64,000 bases of DNA, taken from assembly GCA_902800525.1 (NCBI GenBank), contig CADCEV010000001.1, positions 62,001-126,000 of the forward strand. The letters run 5' to 3'. This DNA comes from an uncultured Bacteroidales bacterium. GTDB taxonomy: Bacteria > Bacteroidota > Bacteroidia > Bacteroidales > Paludibacteraceae. The position numbers and the translations under genes were made by a program. Within the stretch, counting starts at the first letter, position 1; the number at the start of each line of letters is the position of its first letter. Shown one piece after another: positions 52,868-61,498 of the stretch. The notes below the pieces were generated by a model that had not been told where the DNA came from, did no database searches, and saw nothing but the letters and a program-made list of their open reading frames with translations.

Positions 52868-52887
52868 TTCGCGCATCATTGCGCGAA
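52868..52887. repeat. perfect 8-bp hairpin with TCAT loop
   Basis: TTCGCGCA-TCAT-TGCGCGAA between the CobW and DUF2723 genes, preceded by 7-bp units (attttca, atttaca, ttatgca). Confidence 0.88.
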
Positions 52888-52902
52888 CATCCTTCTTTTT
52901 AT

Positions 52903-55900
52903 TTATTTCGCGTACGCCGCGTAGTCGCCGTAGTATTTCTCTACCAACTCGTTTTGTCCGTAGCGTTCGCAGGTCTGCAGTACATAGCCTAAGATCGCGC
53001 CTTCGCGGCTGGTAGTACTCTCCATCGAGCGTTTCTGACCGCGGTCCAAAGAAGCCGCAAAACGCAGATACTCAACGCAACTCTGAGCTACTTTATCCAT
53101 GATTGCAACGGCCTTCTCGTCCTCGTGCAGCATGAAATACATAGCCGCCATCGAAGCCGAAGTGTAGTCGTATGGGATGTTATAGCCCGGCAGTTGCTCT
53201 TCCGAATAGTCGAGTACTTCCAATGCTTTCTCGCGTTGGTTTTCACGTATCAGCTGTTCTGCCAACTGCGCAAACATCATTCGGTGCGTGCGGCACATAC
53301 GCATCAGGTTCTCGTCAATATAAATTCCGGGGATATTCATATTGCCGTATTGGAACTTGTGCATCATGTTGTCGTACATCTTCTCGGTGTTCACACGCGG
53401 CTGTCCGTCGCGACTGCGTACCGGTGTGATCTGATAAGCCAGACCGGTCAGCTCCATGTACGGTTCCAAGCCCAAATAATAGTCGTTACCAACGGTCGCG
53501 CAGAAGTACATCGGGCGTTTCCACTGGTTCGTGGACAGCATCTCCATGATCATCATCTCCGAGCGCGTGTACATGCGTTTTTTCTTAAGGAGAATCTGTT
53601 CGCCGGAGGGTGTCTCTACATACAACTGGTCGGACGGCAAATAATTATCGCCTTCGCGGGTCTTCGTGCGAGGATCGTCAGAACGCAGGAAATTGAACGC
53701 TTTCTCAACGCTGATCGGCTGTCCCAAACGGTTATCCACGCGGGCGATCTCATTGGCACCCGGCATGAAATCCTTGTATTCCCAGCTGATTGGCAAGGCC
53801 TCGGACTCGTAGTACGGACGTTTCATCTGAGATATATACCAGTCGGTCTGGAGATAACTGAGGTTGCAGACACGCAGGTCGGTTCCCACTTCCTCCACTT
53901 CTTGGTTGTACCACAAGGGGAAAGTGTCGTTATCGCCGTTCGAGAACAGGATGCCTTGCGTATCGCAGGACTTCAGATAGTTTGCTCCGAAATCGCGGCA
54001 ACTGTAGCGCTGGCTGCGGTCGTGGTCATCCCAGTTCTGTTGAGCCATCAAGGCCGGCACGCCTAAACATACCAGACTCACACAAACAGCCACGCATACT
54101 TTCAATTTCTCGTTTTTAATTTTCAACACTTGGTGGATAAACTCAACGATACCCAACACACCCAGACCGATCCATATACAGAAAGCATAGAACGAGCCTG
54201 CGTACGCGTAGTCACGCTCGCGCGGTTGATAAGGTGTCTGGTTCAAGTACATCACTATCGCCAAACCGGTCAGGAAGAACAGCAGGAAAGTCAGCGTGAA
54301 GCTCTGCCAGCCTTCTGCCTTGCCCTCTTTGCTGCGTTTGCCGCATTGCCATACGATACCGATGATACCCAAAATCAACGGCAGGAAATAATACACGTTA
54401 TGTCCCTTGTTCTCTTTCAGTTCTGTCGGAAGCAGGTCTTGATCACCCAACATTGCATTGTCTATAAACGGAATACCGCTGATCCAGTTACCTTTGGTAA
54501 TGTCGCCGTACGACTGAATATCATTCTGTCTTCCCGCGAAATTCCACATGAAATAGCGCCAGTACATGAAGTTCACCTGATAACGGAAGAAGAAACGCAT
54601 ATTCTCCGCAAAAGTCGGACAATACTCCGTTTTCTGCTGACCGCAGTAGTCATAGCGGACGCGTTTGCCCTTCACTTCAGCCCATTCTTTATACGCCTGA
54701 ATATGCGAACCCTGCGATGAATACATACGCGGGAAAAGCATGCAGAACTGAGGCATATACTCGTACGAAGACTTGTATCCGGTGATCACATAACGGTCCT
54801 TCTCACCCTCTACTTTCGGAGCCGGAGCATATTGTGCATGACCTTTTTTCTCTACCGGCACACACATATTGCCCTCTACACGCAACTGAACAGGCGCGTT
54901 ATAGGTCTGACCATAGAAAAGCGGACGGTCGCCGTATTGCTCACGGTTTAGGTAATATTTCAGACTGAACACATTGTCCGGGCTGTTCTGATCCATCGGT
55001 GTGTCTGCGTTCGAGCGGATCACCAAAGCCGCATAGCTGCTGTAACCCACTAAGATCACAGCCACCATCAGCGATGCCGTATTCAGCCAACGCCACAGGT
55101 TCTTGCCTTGTCCTTCTGCGTATTCGACGTCGGAACGTTTCTTGGTGTACAGAATAGCCCAAACCAACAGACCTGTAATCAGCACAAGTGCCACCGCCAG
55201 ACCGGTATTGAACGGACAGCCGAGACCGTTGACAAACGCCAACTCGAACCAACCGATTACGGTTGGAACGCCCGGAATAATTCCGTACAAAATCACCAAC
55301 AGAATGAGACACGATGCCAAGAATGCATAGATCATTCCTTTCCAGCTGAACGCATAGCGGCGGAAGTAATATACCAAACCGATTGCCGGAATGGTTAGCA
55401 GGTTCAACAAGTGTACGCCGATACTCAATCCCATCAGATAAGCGATGGCGATCAACCACCGGTCACTACCCTCTTCGTCTGCCAATTCGTCCCATTTCAG
55501 GATCAGCCAGAACACTACTGCCGTGAACAGCGACGAGCTGGCATATACCTCGCCTTCCACTGCCGAAAACCAGAACGTGTCGCTAAACGTGTAAGCCAAA
55601 GCACCAACTGCTCCTGCTCCTAAAATTCCCAGATCCGCCCACAGCGAACCAGTCTCCGACTTTAACTTCCTCGCCAAAGCCGTAATGGTCCAGAAGAGGA
55701 ACAGAATCGTAAACGCACTTGCCAGAGCGGAAAGCGCATTCACGCACATCGCCACATGGGCGGTGTCTGACGCAAACAGACTAAAGAAATGGCCCATCAG
55801 CATAAAAAACGGTGCTCCGGGCGGGTGGCCGACATCTAATTTCCAGGCGCTCGAGATGAACTCGCCGCAATCCCAGAAGCTCGCAGTCGGCTCCATGGTC

Positions 55901-55974
55901 AGGAGATACGTAGCAGCTGCAATCACAAACACGATCCATCCGCACAACGCATTCCAAAATTTAAAATTCTTCAT
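52903..55974 (-). CDS. DUF2723 membrane protein (GT117-type glycosyltransferase)
   Basis: 1023 residues. An N-terminal membrane half with about 12 spans opens with FWNALCGWIVFVIAAATYL and ASFWDCGEFISSAWKLDVGHPPGAPFF, the Asp/Glu and HPPG signature of DUF2723; a large soluble C-terminal half ends in helical repeats. The family is classed with GT-C-like transferases and linked to protein O-glycosylation and envelope assembly in Bacteroidota. A loop near residue 620 (KIKNEKLKV, 54096-54127) looks repeat-derived. Upstream is a ~290-nt spacer of tandem repeats. Confidence 0.9.
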   Translation of the reverse strand: MKNFKFWNALCGWIVFVIAAATYLLTMEPTASFWDCGEFISSAWKLDVGHPPGAPFFMLMGHFFSLFASDTAHVAMCVNALSALASAFTILFLFWTITALARKLKSETGSLWADLGILGAGAVGALAYTFSDTFWFSAVEGEVYASSSLFTAVVFWLILKWDELADEEGSDRWLIAIAYLMGLSIGVHLLNLLTIPAIGLVYYFRRYAFSWKGMIYAFLASCLILLVILYGIIPGVPTVIGWFELAFVNGLGCPFNTGLAVALVLITGLLVWAILYTKKRSDVEYAEGQGKNLWRWLNTASLMVAVILVGYSSYAALVIRSNADTPMDQNSPDNVFSLKYYLNREQYGDRPLFYGQTYNAPVQLRVEGNMCVPVEKKGHAQYAPAPKVEGEKDRYVITGYKSSYEYMPQFCMLFPRMYSSQGSHIQAYKEWAEVKGKRVRYDYCGQQKTEYCPTFAENMRFFFRYQVNFMYWRYFMWNFAGRQNDIQSYGDITKGNWISGIPFIDNAMLGDQDLLPTELKENKGHNVYYFLPLILGIIGIVWQCGKRSKEGKAEGWQSFTLTFLLFFLTGLAIVMYLNQTPYQPRERDYAYAGSFYAFCIWIGLGVLGIVEFIHQVLKIKNEKLKVCVAVCVSLVCLGVPALMAQQNWDDHDRSQRYSCRDFGANYLKSCDTQGILFSNGDNDTFPLWYNQEVEEVGTDLRVCNLSYLQTDWYISQMKRPYYESEALPISWEYKDFMPGANEIARVDNRLGQPISVEKAFNFLRSDDPRTKTREGDNYLPSDQLYVETPSGEQILLKKKRMYTRSEMMIMEMLSTNQWKRPMYFCATVGNDYYLGLEPYMELTGLAYQITPVRSRDGQPRVNTEKMYDNMMHKFQYGNMNIPGIYIDENLMRMCRTHRMMFAQLAEQLIRENQREKALEVLDYSEEQLPGYNIPYDYTSASMAAMYFMLHEDEKAVAIMDKVAQSCVEYLRFAASLDRGQKRSMESTTSREGAILGYVLQTCERYGQNELVEKYYGDYAAYAK

Positions 55975-56005
55975 TTTTCTATGTTATTTTAATAATTTAG
56001 TTCGC

Positions 56006-56147
56006 GTTTTTTATTAATTTTGTTCCCGTTTTTTATTAATTTTGTTCCCTTTTCTCTATCCCGCGCTATATTTTTTTTCGTGTTTCTATATCCCACGCTA
56101 TAATTTATTTCGTGTTTCTCTATCCCACGCTATATTTTTTTTCGTTT
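56006..56147. repeat. tandem repeats upstream of the DUF2723 gene
   Basis: A 22-bp unit (gttttttattaattttgtt plus ccc) twice at 56006-56049, then three imperfect ~31-bp units with the core tatcccacgctata at 56054-56147. The rest of the 55975-56435 gap holds two perfect palindromes and the dehydrogenase promoter. Confidence 0.88.
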
Positions 56148-56151
56148 CCTG

Positions 56152-56204
56152 CTCTGCGCATCAGCGCAGAGAAACATCGTTCATTGTCCGGCATGCCATG
56201 CCGG
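56152..56204. repeat. two perfect palindromes
   Basis: CTCTGCGC-atca-GCGCAGAG (56152-56171) and CCGGCATG-c-CATGCCGG (56188-56204). Confidence 0.88.
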
Positions 56205-56374
56205 TCCTCTCACCCTCTAACCCACTCATCCTCTCACCCACTCACCCCAAAGTCCACTTTAAGGCAAATTCGGCACAAAATTACAAAAAATTATTGAATA
56301 ATGAAAATCTTTAGCGTTTTTTCTTCGTTTTTTATGAAAAATTGCATTTTTTTATAAATAATGTTCGCGCGCTC

Positions 56375-56405
56375 TTGCGTATATAAAAAAAATGTTGTAT
56401 CTTTG
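56375..56405 (+). promoter_or_regulatory. promoter of the short dehydrogenase gene
   Basis: -33 TTG 56375-56377, 20-bp spacer, -7 TATCTTTG 56398-56405. Confidence 0.75.
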
Positions 56406-56435
56406 CACGCTTTTTGTAAAACTACTTGAAATATT

Positions 56436-57191
56436 ATGATAAAAGTTGGAATTATTGGATGTGGCTTCGTAGGCGGAGCCCTCAAAAACTGGTTGGAAAA
56501 CAACAACCCTGAGTGTAAATTGTTCATCAGCGATCCGTACAAAGGATACAACGATGACCTGAGTGACATTGACATCGCATTCTTGCAGATTCATGTCCCC
56601 ACGGAGGAAGACGGAACACAAGATCTGACCCTCATGACCGAATTGATCAAGAAATTGCCGGATGTCCCTGTTTTCGTGCGTACCACCATTTTGCCGGGTA
56701 CTAGCGAGCGTCTCTCAAAAGAGACCGGACACAATGTCTGCTACATGCCGGAGTTCCTCACCGAGCGTACTTTCATTGAGGACTTCAACAAACAGACCAT
56801 GGTCTTCACCGGCGCACAGGAACTCCTCACCAAGATCTTCGTGGGTAAGAAATTCACGGTAATGACCCCGTTGGAGGCTGAGTTGACCAAGTACATGCAC
56901 AATGTCTTTGGCGCGTACAAAGTAACGTACTTCAACGCTTGCAAAGAGTATTGCGAGAAAATGGGAGCCGATTGGCGCAAAGTACACACCGGTGTACTCC
57001 TCTCCGGTTACATCAATGACACCCATACTTATGTTCCCGGACCGGACGGCAAATGCGGCTACGGTGGCAAATGTTTCCCGAAAGATGTCAATGCCTTCGC
57101 AAAAATGACCGAAGGAACCTCACTCGGTACCCTTCTGGAGCATCTCCATGAGCTCAACGTCCATTTCCGCGGTTTCGAGGAACACATCTAA
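56436..57191 (+). CDS. short UDP-glucose/GDP-mannose dehydrogenase-like protein lacking the C-terminal domain
   Basis: 251 residues against about 400-440 for the family. NAD-binding domain (VGIIGCGFVGGALKNWL), central domain with YMPEFLTERTFI, and the catalytic Cys in CGYGGKCFPKDVNAF. The C-terminal UDP-sugar-binding domain is missing, yet there is no frameshift or remnant after the stop. Either a distinct short family or a subunit working with another protein. It is the first gene before the full-length paralogue at 57398, from which it differs strongly. Confidence 0.85.
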   Translation: MIKVGIIGCGFVGGALKNWLENNNPECKLFISDPYKGYNDDLSDIDIAFLQIHVPTEEDGTQDLTLMTELIKKLPDVPVFVRTTILPGTSERLSKETGHNVCYMPEFLTERTFIEDFNKQTMVFTGAQELLTKIFVGKKFTVMTPLEAELTKYMHNVFGAYKVTYFNACKEYCEKMGADWRKVHTGVLLSGYINDTHTYVPGPDGKCGYGGKCFPKDVNAFAKMTEGTSLGTLLEHLHELNVHFRGFEEHI

Positions 57192-57227
57192 CCACTTCCA
57201 AAAGCACTCCCGAATCGGTCTAAACCC

Positions 57228-57260
57228 GACGGTCAAACGACGGTCAACCGACGGTCAAAG
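57228..57260 (+). repeat. three 11-bp units
   Basis: gacggtcaaac, gacggtcaacc, gacggtcaaag between the two dehydrogenase genes. Confidence 0.9.
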
Positions 57261-57397
57261 CCAAGATCAGTACAACAACAGTACATTAAATTTTTAATTT
57301 GTTTTAGACAGATTTTTGATTTCCGGTGAGGGAGTTATGGGGTCCATAATGACCGAGCCGAAATCGAAAAGATGGCAAAAGAAATAAAAATTAAATT

Positions 57398-58636
57398 ATG
57401 AAGATAGCAGTTGCAGGAACAGGCTATGTAGGTCTCAGCATCGCTACCCTACTCGCCCAGCACAACGAAGTGATGGCGGTAGACATCATCCCCGAGAAAG
57501 TGGAGATGATTAATTCACGCCGTTCACCTATTCAGGACGAGTACATCGAGAAATACCTCGCGGAAAAAGAGCTCAACCTCACCGCGACCCTCGATGCCGA
57601 AGCAGCCTACAAGGATGCCGAATACGTCGTTATAGCCGCTCCGACGAACTATGACAGCCAGCGGAACTATTTCGACACCTCGGCGGTGGAGAACGTCATC
57701 GAGACCGTTCTCCGCGTCAATCCGTCCGCTATCATGGTCATCAAATCGACCATCCCTGTCGGATATACGGAATCCGTTCGTAAGAAATACAACAGCGACA
57801 ACATCCTCTTTTCGCCGGAGTTTCTCCGTGAGTCCAAAGCGCTCTACGACAACCTCTACCCTTCCCGCATCATCGTCGGAACAGTCAAAGGGGACGAACG
57901 TCTTACCAAAGCCGCAGAGCGTTTTGCGGCACTCCTCAAAGAGGGAGCCATCAAAGAGGACATTGAGACCCGCATCATGGGACTGACCGAAGCGGAAGCC
58001 GTCAAACTCTTCGCAAACACGTACCTTGCCCTGCGCGTCAGCTATTTCAACGAACTCGACACATACGCGGAGATGAAAGGCCTGAACACGCAGGACATCA
58101 TCGATGGTGTTTGTCTTGATCCGCGTATCGGTACGCACTATAACAACCCCTCTTTTGGTTATGGCGGTTATTGTCTCCCCAAGGACACCAAACAACTTCT
58201 CGCCAATTACCAAGACGTCCCCGAGAACCTCATCGAAGCCATCGTTGAGTCTAATCGCACCCGCAAAGACTTCATCGCCGACCGTGTCTTGGCTAAAGCC
58301 GGCTATTACGATTATTACAATAACGGTCAGTTCAATGCCTCCGAGGAGCATCCTTGCGTCATCGGCGTTTACCGCTTGACGATGAAATCGAACTCCGACA
58401 ACTTCCGTCAATCCTCCATCCAGGGAATCATGAAACGCGTCAAAGCCAAAGGTGCCCAAGTCATCATCTACGAACCTACCCTGCCGGACAATTCAACTTT
58501 CTTCGGTTCTCTCGTAGTGAACGACCTTGCCGCCTTCAAAGCTAAATCCGATGCCATTATAGCAAACCGCTATGACGTTGTATTAGACGATGTGCAGGCA
58601 AAAGTTTATACCCGCGATATTTTCAGAAGAGATTAA
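57398..58636 (+). CDS. ugd: UDP-glucose 6-dehydrogenase
   Basis: 412 residues, full length. Rossmann start [41 protein letters not shown], and catalytic Cys in [16 protein letters not shown], then the C-terminal UDP-binding domain ([17 protein letters not shown]). Oxidises UDP-glucose to UDP-glucuronate for surface polysaccharide. The first gene of the polysaccharide run; the next starts 4 bp after its stop. Confidence 0.95.
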   Translation: MKIAVAGTGYVGLSIATLLAQHNEVMAVDIIPEKVEMINSRRSPIQDEYIEKYLAEKELNLTATLDAEAAYKDAEYVVIAAPTNYDSQRNYFDTSAVENVIETVLRVNPSAIMVIKSTIPVGYTESVRKKYNSDNILFSPEFLRESKALYDNLYPSRIIVGTVKGDERLTKAAERFAALLKEGAIKEDIETRIMGLTEAEAVKLFANTYLALRVSYFNELDTYAEMKGLNTQDIIDGVCLDPRIGTHYNNPSFGYGGYCLPKDTKQLLANYQDVPENLIEAIVESNRTRKDFIADRVLAKAGYYDYYNNGQFNASEEHPCVIGVYRLTMKSNSDNFRQSSIQGIMKRVKAKGAQVIIYEPTLPDNSTFFGSLVVNDLAAFKAKSDAIIANRYDVVLDDVQAKVYTRDIFRRD

Positions 58637-58640
58637 GATT

Positions 58641-59816
58641 GTGTTATCCAAAGAGCTTGTCCATAGAATATATATCATCTTCACAATGTTAACAATCGCA
58701 TTGTGCGGAGGGTTTGTTATGATTAATGAAGACGGAGAAGATTTAGGCTCTGTTAATATAGCAACACATTATTTACTAACTTTCATTATTTTAATCCCCG
58801 GCTTTTTATTATATTTAAATACACGGAGACAACACAATGTTGCCACGCCTATCAAATGGATGGCTGGATTTCTACTATGGATGACATTTATCTCATTTAT
58901 TTTTTCTGTCAACCTAAAATCAGCTATTTACCCTTGTTTGACTTCACTTCTACCTTTTGCTGCTATGTGCAGTATGTATGCCTATACAAGCAAATATGGC
59001 ATGCATAAATCCATAATATGGGCTGCAGTACTTATGCAACTCATATTAGTCATCCAATATTTCCGAATATATAATATTGCCAATGCTGTCGGCGAAGCAC
59101 ATTTGATGACATCTTATTATCCGATGTTTTTACTACCACTTGTATTAATACATCCATCAAAAGCAGTACGATACTTATCCATCTTACTGATTACTTTTGT
59201 CATTTTCTCTTCTATCAAACGTGGCGGATTAGTTGCTTTGGTGATAGCATTAATTGTTTACATTTTATCTAAAGAACGAATTCAATCAAAAGGTATCAAA
59301 TCCATACTATATGTGGTATTGGCATTAGTCACGTTAGGTGGTATTTTCTTGTACTTCACAACCACAGAATACGGAGGAGTTATCGAACGCATGGCTTCCA
59401 TTCAAGATGATGGAGGCAGTGGACGTATAGATGTGTGGGCTACGACATGGAGTATGATCCAAAATACGAAAGGACTCAAATATCTTATAGGTCATGGATT
59501 CAGTACTGTACTCAGTGACTCTCCTTTATATCTCTCTGCACACAATGATTTCATGGAAGCGTGGTATGATTTTGGTATTATAGGATGTTTGTTATACATT
59601 TTTTCATTATTTTCAACTGCTCGTTATTCTTTACAACATCTAAAAATCAAGTCACAGACAGCTCCCTGTTTACTCATGCTTCTATCTTTGATGTTGGTAG
59701 ATAGTTCTATTTCCATTGTGATTTTGTATTTCATACTAACTCTTTGCTGTATGATGATTGGCATATTTTTAGGTTTGAACTATTACAATACAACCGTAAA
59801 TATTAATAATGAATGA
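58641..59816 (+). CDS. O-antigen polymerase/ligase-like membrane protein (Wzy/WaaL type)
   Basis: 391 residues from the GTG at 58641, chosen because it follows the ugd stop by 4 bp; an ATG at 58686 is also possible. About eleven membrane spans with one large periplasmic loop between late helices (RIDVWATTWSMIQ ... HNDFMEAWYDFGIIG), the Wzy_C signature (H-N-D-F). Polymerises or ligates polysaccharide repeat units at the periplasmic face. Noticeably more AT-rich than the ugd gene before it. Confidence 0.85.
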   Translation: MLSKELVHRIYIIFTMLTIALCGGFVMINEDGEDLGSVNIATHYLLTFIILIPGFLLYLNTRRQHNVATPIKWMAGFLLWMTFISFIFSVNLKSAIYPCLTSLLPFAAMCSMYAYTSKYGMHKSIIWAAVLMQLILVIQYFRIYNIANAVGEAHLMTSYYPMFLLPLVLIHPSKAVRYLSILLITFVIFSSIKRGGLVALVIALIVYILSKERIQSKGIKSILYVVLALVTLGGIFLYFTTTEYGGVIERMASIQDDGGSGRIDVWATTWSMIQNTKGLKYLIGHGFSTVLSDSPLYLSAHNDFMEAWYDFGIIGCLLYIFSLFSTARYSLQHLKIKSQTAPCLLMLLSLMLVDSSISIVILYFILTLCCMMIGIFLGLNYYNTTVNINNE

Positions 59817-60822
59817 AGCCTTTATTACATATTTAGATTCTACACATATTCCATATGAAAAAAATGTAGATTTAAAGAAACGCACTTGGATTCATCGTGG
59901 TGGTATTGCTGGCCTATGGATTACTCCCACATCTACTGAGCAATTGCAGCAACTATGCTCAAATTTATACAAACAAGGACGAGAATTCAAAATCATAGGA
60001 CAAACTTCTAATCTCTATTTCGACAATAGTTATAATCCTGAAATTATAATATGCACAACGAAACTGAATGTATTTTCTGTAACTTCTAATTCTATCGAAT
60101 GCGAATGCGGCGTGCCTGTTAAGACACTCGCAAAATATGCCGTTGAAAATGGCATATCCGGTTTCGAAGGTTTAGTCGACTTACCGGGAACTATTGCTGC
60201 TGCAACTTTTAATAATAGCGGTTGCTATAATTGTCAAGTGTCTTCATTGCTAAAATATGTAGAGTTTCTAAGTTCAAACGGAGAAATCAAGAAATTGACT
60301 CCTGCTGATTTAAACTACGCTGAACGAACTTCCGCATTAAAACGAAGAGAAATTAGAGGAGTGATATTAAAAGTCATTCTCTCATATACACTAACAGACA
60401 ATGCAGACTTACTTATCCAGACTGCAAGGAACAATCATGCGCATAGGATACAATTTCAGGAACGTCCGGCACAAACCTTAGGTTCAATCTTTCCAAATGG
60501 TGTATTGAGAGCGTTTGAGATGAATTTACCCAGGTTCTCTAAAATTTGTTTAAAATTCATCTACAAAGCACATCAATTAAAACTCATCACATATAGTAGG
60601 CAACAAAAATCCAAAAGAGATATCATTTGTCTTCTTAATGGTATGTGGGGAATACACAAGTACATATCTCCTAAAAATTTCAATTGCTTTATATGGAAAG
60701 ATGCAAATGCAGATAAGGCATTCAACACATATTGTACGTTTGTACAGCAAATAGCACATACAAAAAAAATTGAAATAGAAGTTATAAAAGCCTCAGAGAA
60801 TGAAATTATTCAGCAAGATTAG
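59809..60822 (+). CDS. MurB-like FAD-binding protein in a polysaccharide locus
   Basis: 337 residues. FAD-binding fold of the MurB type: EFKIIGQTSNLYFDNSY, CGVPVKTLAKYAVENGISG, FEGLVDLPGTIAAATFNNSG, then RPAQTLGSIFPNG, the place of the catalytic Ser segment (GSxFKNP in MurB; here GSIFPN). The C-terminal part ends with the typical FVQQIAHTKKIEIEVI strand. The placement among wzy, an acyltransferase and wzx suggests a role in sugar modification rather than, or beyond, peptidoglycan synthesis. It overlaps both neighbours by 8 and 23 bp. Confidence 0.75.
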   Translation: MNEAFITYLDSTHIPYEKNVDLKKRTWIHRGGIAGLWITPTSTEQLQQLCSNLYKQGREFKIIGQTSNLYFDNSYNPEIIICTTKLNVFSVTSNSIECECGVPVKTLAKYAVENGISGFEGLVDLPGTIAAATFNNSGCYNCQVSSLLKYVEFLSSNGEIKKLTPADLNYAERTSALKRREIRGVILKVILSYTLTDNADLLIQTARNNHAHRIQFQERPAQTLGSIFPNGVLRAFEMNLPRFSKICLKFIYKAHQLKLITYSRQQKSKRDIICLLNGMWGIHKYISPKNFNCFIWKDANADKAFNTYCTFVQQIAHTKKIEIEVIKASENEIIQQD

Positions 60823-61498
60823 AGACATATTTCAAGTATTAATTCCCTCTATGATTTTTAATTTCCACTATCTGCCATTCAAACAGGCAGTTAGACTGCC
60901 TATTCTGCTTAAGAAACCTAATTTTCGAAAATTGGAAGGGAAGGTAATTATTGATAACAAAAACATTCATCAAGGTATGATACGCTTAGGTTTTAACATC
61001 TCTAACGTATATCCTGATAGTGGTATTTCATGGCTTAATGAGGGAACTATCATCTTTAAGGGTACAGCACAGATTGGTTCGGATTCATACATCGTTGTAC
61101 GCCAAACGGGAAGTATTGAATTCGGTGATGATTTTTTAAGCACAGCCGCTACTAAGATTGTATCGTGTATTGGGATCTCATTCGGGCAACATACCCTGAT
61201 AGGATGGAGTGTCACGATCATTGACACGGATTTTCATCCATTGTATGACATTGACAAAGCCCGTTTTAACGACGCGTATGGGAAGATTGAGATTGGTGAT
61301 TGTAACTGGATTAGTACCCAATGTATGATCATGCATAGTGTTCATACTCCGGAGAACTGCGTCTTTGGAGCACGGAGCGTACTAACTCGTAACAGACAGT
61401 ATGAATCATATTGCGTTTATGCCGGCAGTCCCGTTCATGTTGTCAAAAGAAATACTATCCGCAAGATAGGACAGGACCTAATAACTAATTATGAATAA
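60800..61498 (+). CDS. hexapeptide-repeat acyltransferase (left-handed beta-helix)
   Basis: 232 residues. A hydrophobic N-terminal stretch, then hexapeptide turns (GTAQIGSDSYIVV, IGISFGQHTLIGWSVTIID, IEIGDCNWISTQCMIMHSV) and a catalytic-type His in DTDFHPL. The C-terminal cap reads YAGSPVHVVKRN. Resembles CatB/WcaF-like O-acetyltransferases of capsule loci. It overlaps the MurB-like gene by 23 bp and abuts the wzx-like start exactly. Confidence 0.85.
   Translation: MKLFSKIRDIFQVLIPSMIFNFHYLPFKQAVRLPILLKKPNFRKLEGKVIIDNKNIHQGMIRLGFNISNVYPDSGISWLNEGTIIFKGTAQIGSDSYIVVRQTGSIEFGDDFLSTAATKIVSCIGISFGQHTLIGWSVTIIDTDFHPLYDIDKARFNDAYGKIEIGDCNWISTQCMIMHSVHTPENCVFGARSVLTRNRQYESYCVYAGSPVHVVKRNTIRKIGQDLITNYE

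Noticed and set aside
57192..57397. Promoter for ugd in the gap between the dehydrogenase genes.
   Set aside because: No TTTG-N20-TAnnTTTG pair could be found, so ugd may be read through from the upstream gene.
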